This document shows positions 3,970-5,670 of a DNA stretch of 5,670 nt, in pieces (the first letter of the stretch is position 1; the number at the start of each line of letters is the position of its first letter). The stretch is from assembly GCA_035518375.1 (NCBI GenBank), contig DATIXQ010000013.1, positions 1-5,670 of the forward strand, written 5' to 3'. This DNA comes from DATJLY01 sp035518375 (GTDB taxonomy: Bacteria > Pseudomonadota > Alphaproteobacteria > ATCC43930 > CGMCC-115725). The position numbers were made by a program, and so were the translations under genes. The notes below the pieces were generated by a model, which was given only the letters and a program-made list of their open reading frames with translations, made no database searches and was not told where the DNA came from.

Positions 3970-5670
3970 ATGGCAAGCAAGAGCGTGGCCACCAAACCCG
4001 TCGCGACCAAGCCCAAAGTGGCCCCGCCCAAGGACAGTGAGGCGCCCGAGAAGGACGCCCCGGAGACTCCGGACGCGCCGCTGCCGCTGCTCGATCTCTC
4101 CGACGCCGCCGTCAAGAAGATGATCAAGCAGGCCAAGAAGCGCGGCTACGTCACCTACGAGCAGCTCAATGCGGTGATGCCGTCCGAAGAGGTGACCTCG
4201 GAAAAGATCGAGGACATCCTCGCCATGATGAACGAGATGGGCATCAACGTCGTCGAGACCGAGGAAGCCGAGACCGACGAGGAGGAAAGCCGCGAGGAGG
4301 CCGAGGAGGAAGAAAGCGAATCCGGCGAACTGGTCGAGGTCACCACCAAGGCGCCCGCCAAATCCGAGGCCAAGGAGCCGGCCGAACGCACCGACGATCC
4401 GGTGCGCATGTATCTGCGCGAAATGGGCTCGGTGGAGCTGCTCTCCCGCGAGGGCGAGATCGCCATCGCCAAGCGCATCGAAGCTGGCCGCGAGGCCATG
4501 ATCGCCGGCCTGTGCGAAAGCCCGCTCACCTTCCAGGCCGTCATCATCTGGCGCGACGAGCTCAACGAAGCGAAAGTCTTCCTCCGCGACATCATCGATC
4601 TCGAAGCGACCTATGCGGGCCCCGACGCCAAGCAGGTGGCGCCGCCGGTCGCCGGCGACGGCTCGGTTGCGCCGCCCGGCGCGCCGGGATTCACGCCGCA
4701 GCCGCCGCAAGCGGTGGCGCCGCCGTCGGCTCCGCCCGCGGCGACCCCGTTCAAGCCCGATGGCGAGGAAGGCTCCGAAGAAGCGCCGGTCGGCGAGCCC
4801 GACATGGACGAGGACGATATGGAGAATTCCATGTCGCTCGCCGCCATCGAAGCCGAGCTCAAGCCCAAGGTGCTCGAGACCTTCGACAACATCGCCGATT
4901 CGTTCAAACGGCTGCGCCGCCTGCAGGAACTCGACATCCAGGGCAAGCTGCACAACGAGACGCTGTCGCCCGCCCAGGAGCGCAAGTCGCGCAAGCTCAA
5001 GGAAGAGATCATCCAGGAGGTGAAGTCGCTGCGGCTCAACCAGGCCCGCATCGACGCGCTGGTCGAACAGCTCTACGACATCAACAAGCGCCTCGTCGGC
5101 CACGAGGGCCGCCTGATGCGGCTTGCCGAGAGCCACGGCGTCCCCCGCGACGGCTTCCTCAAGCAGTATCAGGGCTCCGAGCTCGATCCGCGCTGGCTCA
5201 ACCGCGTCTCCAAGCTTTCCGAAAAGGGCTGGAAGAATTTCATCGCCCGCGACAAGGACCGCGTGAAGGAGCTGCGCACCCACATCCACACGCTCGCGTC
5301 CGAGACCGGCCTCGAGATCGGCGAGTTCCGCAAGATCGTCCACATGGTGCAGAAAGGCGAGCGCGAGGCGCGCCAGGCCAAGAAGGAAATGGTCGAGGCT
5401 AACCTGCGCCTCGTCATCTCCATCGCCAAGAAATACACCAACCGCGGCCTGCAATTCCTCGACCTGATCCAGGAAGGCAATATCGGGCTGATGAAGGCGG
5501 TCGATAAATTCGAGTACCGCCGCGGCTACAAGTTCTCGACCTACGCGACGTGGTGGATCCGCCAGGCCATCACCCGCTCGATCGCCGACCAGGCGCGCAC
5601 CATCCGCATTCCGGTGCACATGATCGAGACCATCAACAAGATCGTGCGCACCTCGCGGCAGATGCTCAAC
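3970..5670 (+). CDS. rpoD: RNA polymerase primary sigma factor RpoD (sigma-70), 3'-truncated by the window
   Basis: RpoD directs RNA polymerase to housekeeping promoters. The frame runs open from ATG 3970 to the last base, giving 567 residues. In order: a Lys/Pro-rich N-terminal tail (1-37); region 1.1 (about 38-95, LPLLDLSDAAVKKMIKQAKK onward); an acidic tract (about 100-125); and region 1.2 starting DDPVRMYLREMGSVELLSRE at 142. A long non-conserved region follows, including a Pro/Ala-rich then acidic segment (about 218-287). Region 2 contains NLRLVISIAKKY (478-489), then LDLIQEGNIGLMKAVDKF. The promoter-melting and -10-reading motif is YKFSTYATWWIRQAITRSIA (520-539). The IRIPVHM block (545-551) opens region 3. 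Regions 3-4 lie beyond the edge. The start is supported by GGAGAG 5 nt upstream. A large antisense open frame overlaps it but is a codon-bias shadow. The length before region 2 is typical of alphaproteobacterial RpoD. Confidence 0.97.
   Translation, partial: MASKSVATKPVATKPKVAPPKDSEAPEKDAPETPDAPLPLLDLSDAAVKKMIKQAKKRGYVTYEQLNAVMPSEEVTSEKIEDILAMMNEMGINVVETEEAETDEEESREEAEEEESESGELVEVTTKAPAKSEAKEPAERTDDPVRMYLREMGSVELLSREGEIAIAKRIEAGREAMIAGLCESPLTFQAVIIWRDELNEAKVFLRDIIDLEATYAGPDAKQVAPPVAGDGSVAPPGAPGFTPQPPQAVAPPSAPPAATPFKPDGEEGSEEAPVGEPDMDEDDMENSMSLAAIEAELKPKVLETFDNIADSFKRLRRLQELDIQGKLHNETLSPAQERKSRKLKEEIIQEVKSLRLNQARIDALVEQLYDINKRLVGHEGRLMRLAESHGVPRDGFLKQYQGSELDPRWLNRVSKLSEKGWKNFIARDKDRVKELRTHIHTLASETGLEIGEFRKIVHMVQKGEREARQAKKEMVEANLRLVISIAKKYTNRGLQFLDLIQEGNIGLMKAVDKFEYRRGYKFSTYATWWIRQAITRSIADQARTIRIPVHMIETINKIVRTSRQMLN

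Noticed and set aside
4512..5402. 296-residue plus-strand frame inside rpoD
   Set aside because: It is Arg-rich out-of-frame reading of rpoD codons; the RpoD frame carries all the conserved sigma-70 motifs.
3721..5619. 632-residue open frame on the minus strand opposite rpoD
   Set aside because: Its sequence is Leu/Gly/Asp/Arg-rich with no recognisable domain and lies exactly antisense to rpoD. High-GC third-position bias removes antisense stops, so this is a shadow.
1..5670. CRISPR array, tRNA/rRNA genes, insertion-sequence ends
   Set aside because: No regularly spaced repeats, no tRNA-like cloverleaf or rRNA motifs, and no transposase frame or terminal inverted repeats were seen.

Overview
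The window looks like chromosomal DNA from a high-GC alphaproteobacterium, probably Hyphomicrobiales (Bradyrhizobium/Xanthobacteraceae-like). The reasons are a dnaG-rpoD gene pair, a DnaG with the alphaproteobacterial N-terminus (MRFTPQFLDELRARLP) that lacks zinc ligands, a major sigma factor starting MASKSVATKPVATKPK, and a Bug/TctC solute-binding protein. The taxonomic call is inference from family resemblance; no search was run.

Layout. Positions 2-811 (+) are the 3' part of a TctC/Bug periplasmic solute-binding protein gene whose signal-peptide end lies outside the window. Convergent to it, only 3 bp away, is a minus-strand BrnT-BrnA type II toxin-antitoxin module (about 1370 down to 815). 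A perfect 20-bp palindrome at 1412-1431 is the likely autoregulatory operator. Neither module gene has an ATG/GTG/TTG start where homology expects one, so the module is either translated unusually or decaying. Positions 1371-1645 are non-coding and relatively AT-rich in the middle. They hold the palindrome, a second set of interlocked AT-rich palindromes (1508-1526) and a consensus DnaA box (1554-1562).

Positions 1646-3601 (+) encode a complete DNA primase, DnaG. A 368-bp gap (3602-3969) follows, containing a possible weak terminator, a TTGACA -35-like box and a strikingly structured leader of four hairpins. rpoD (3970 to the window end, +) encodes the first 567 residues of the major sigma-70 factor, through region 2 and into the start of region 3.

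How it fits together. dnaG and rpoD are the conserved core of the macromolecular-synthesis locus, linking replication priming and housekeeping transcription. The brnTA module and the orphan solute-binding protein are accessory genes upstream of it. I see no wholly new system. The points most worth checking are the start-codon-less brnTA module with its operator, the control elements upstream of dnaG, and the structured rpoD leader.
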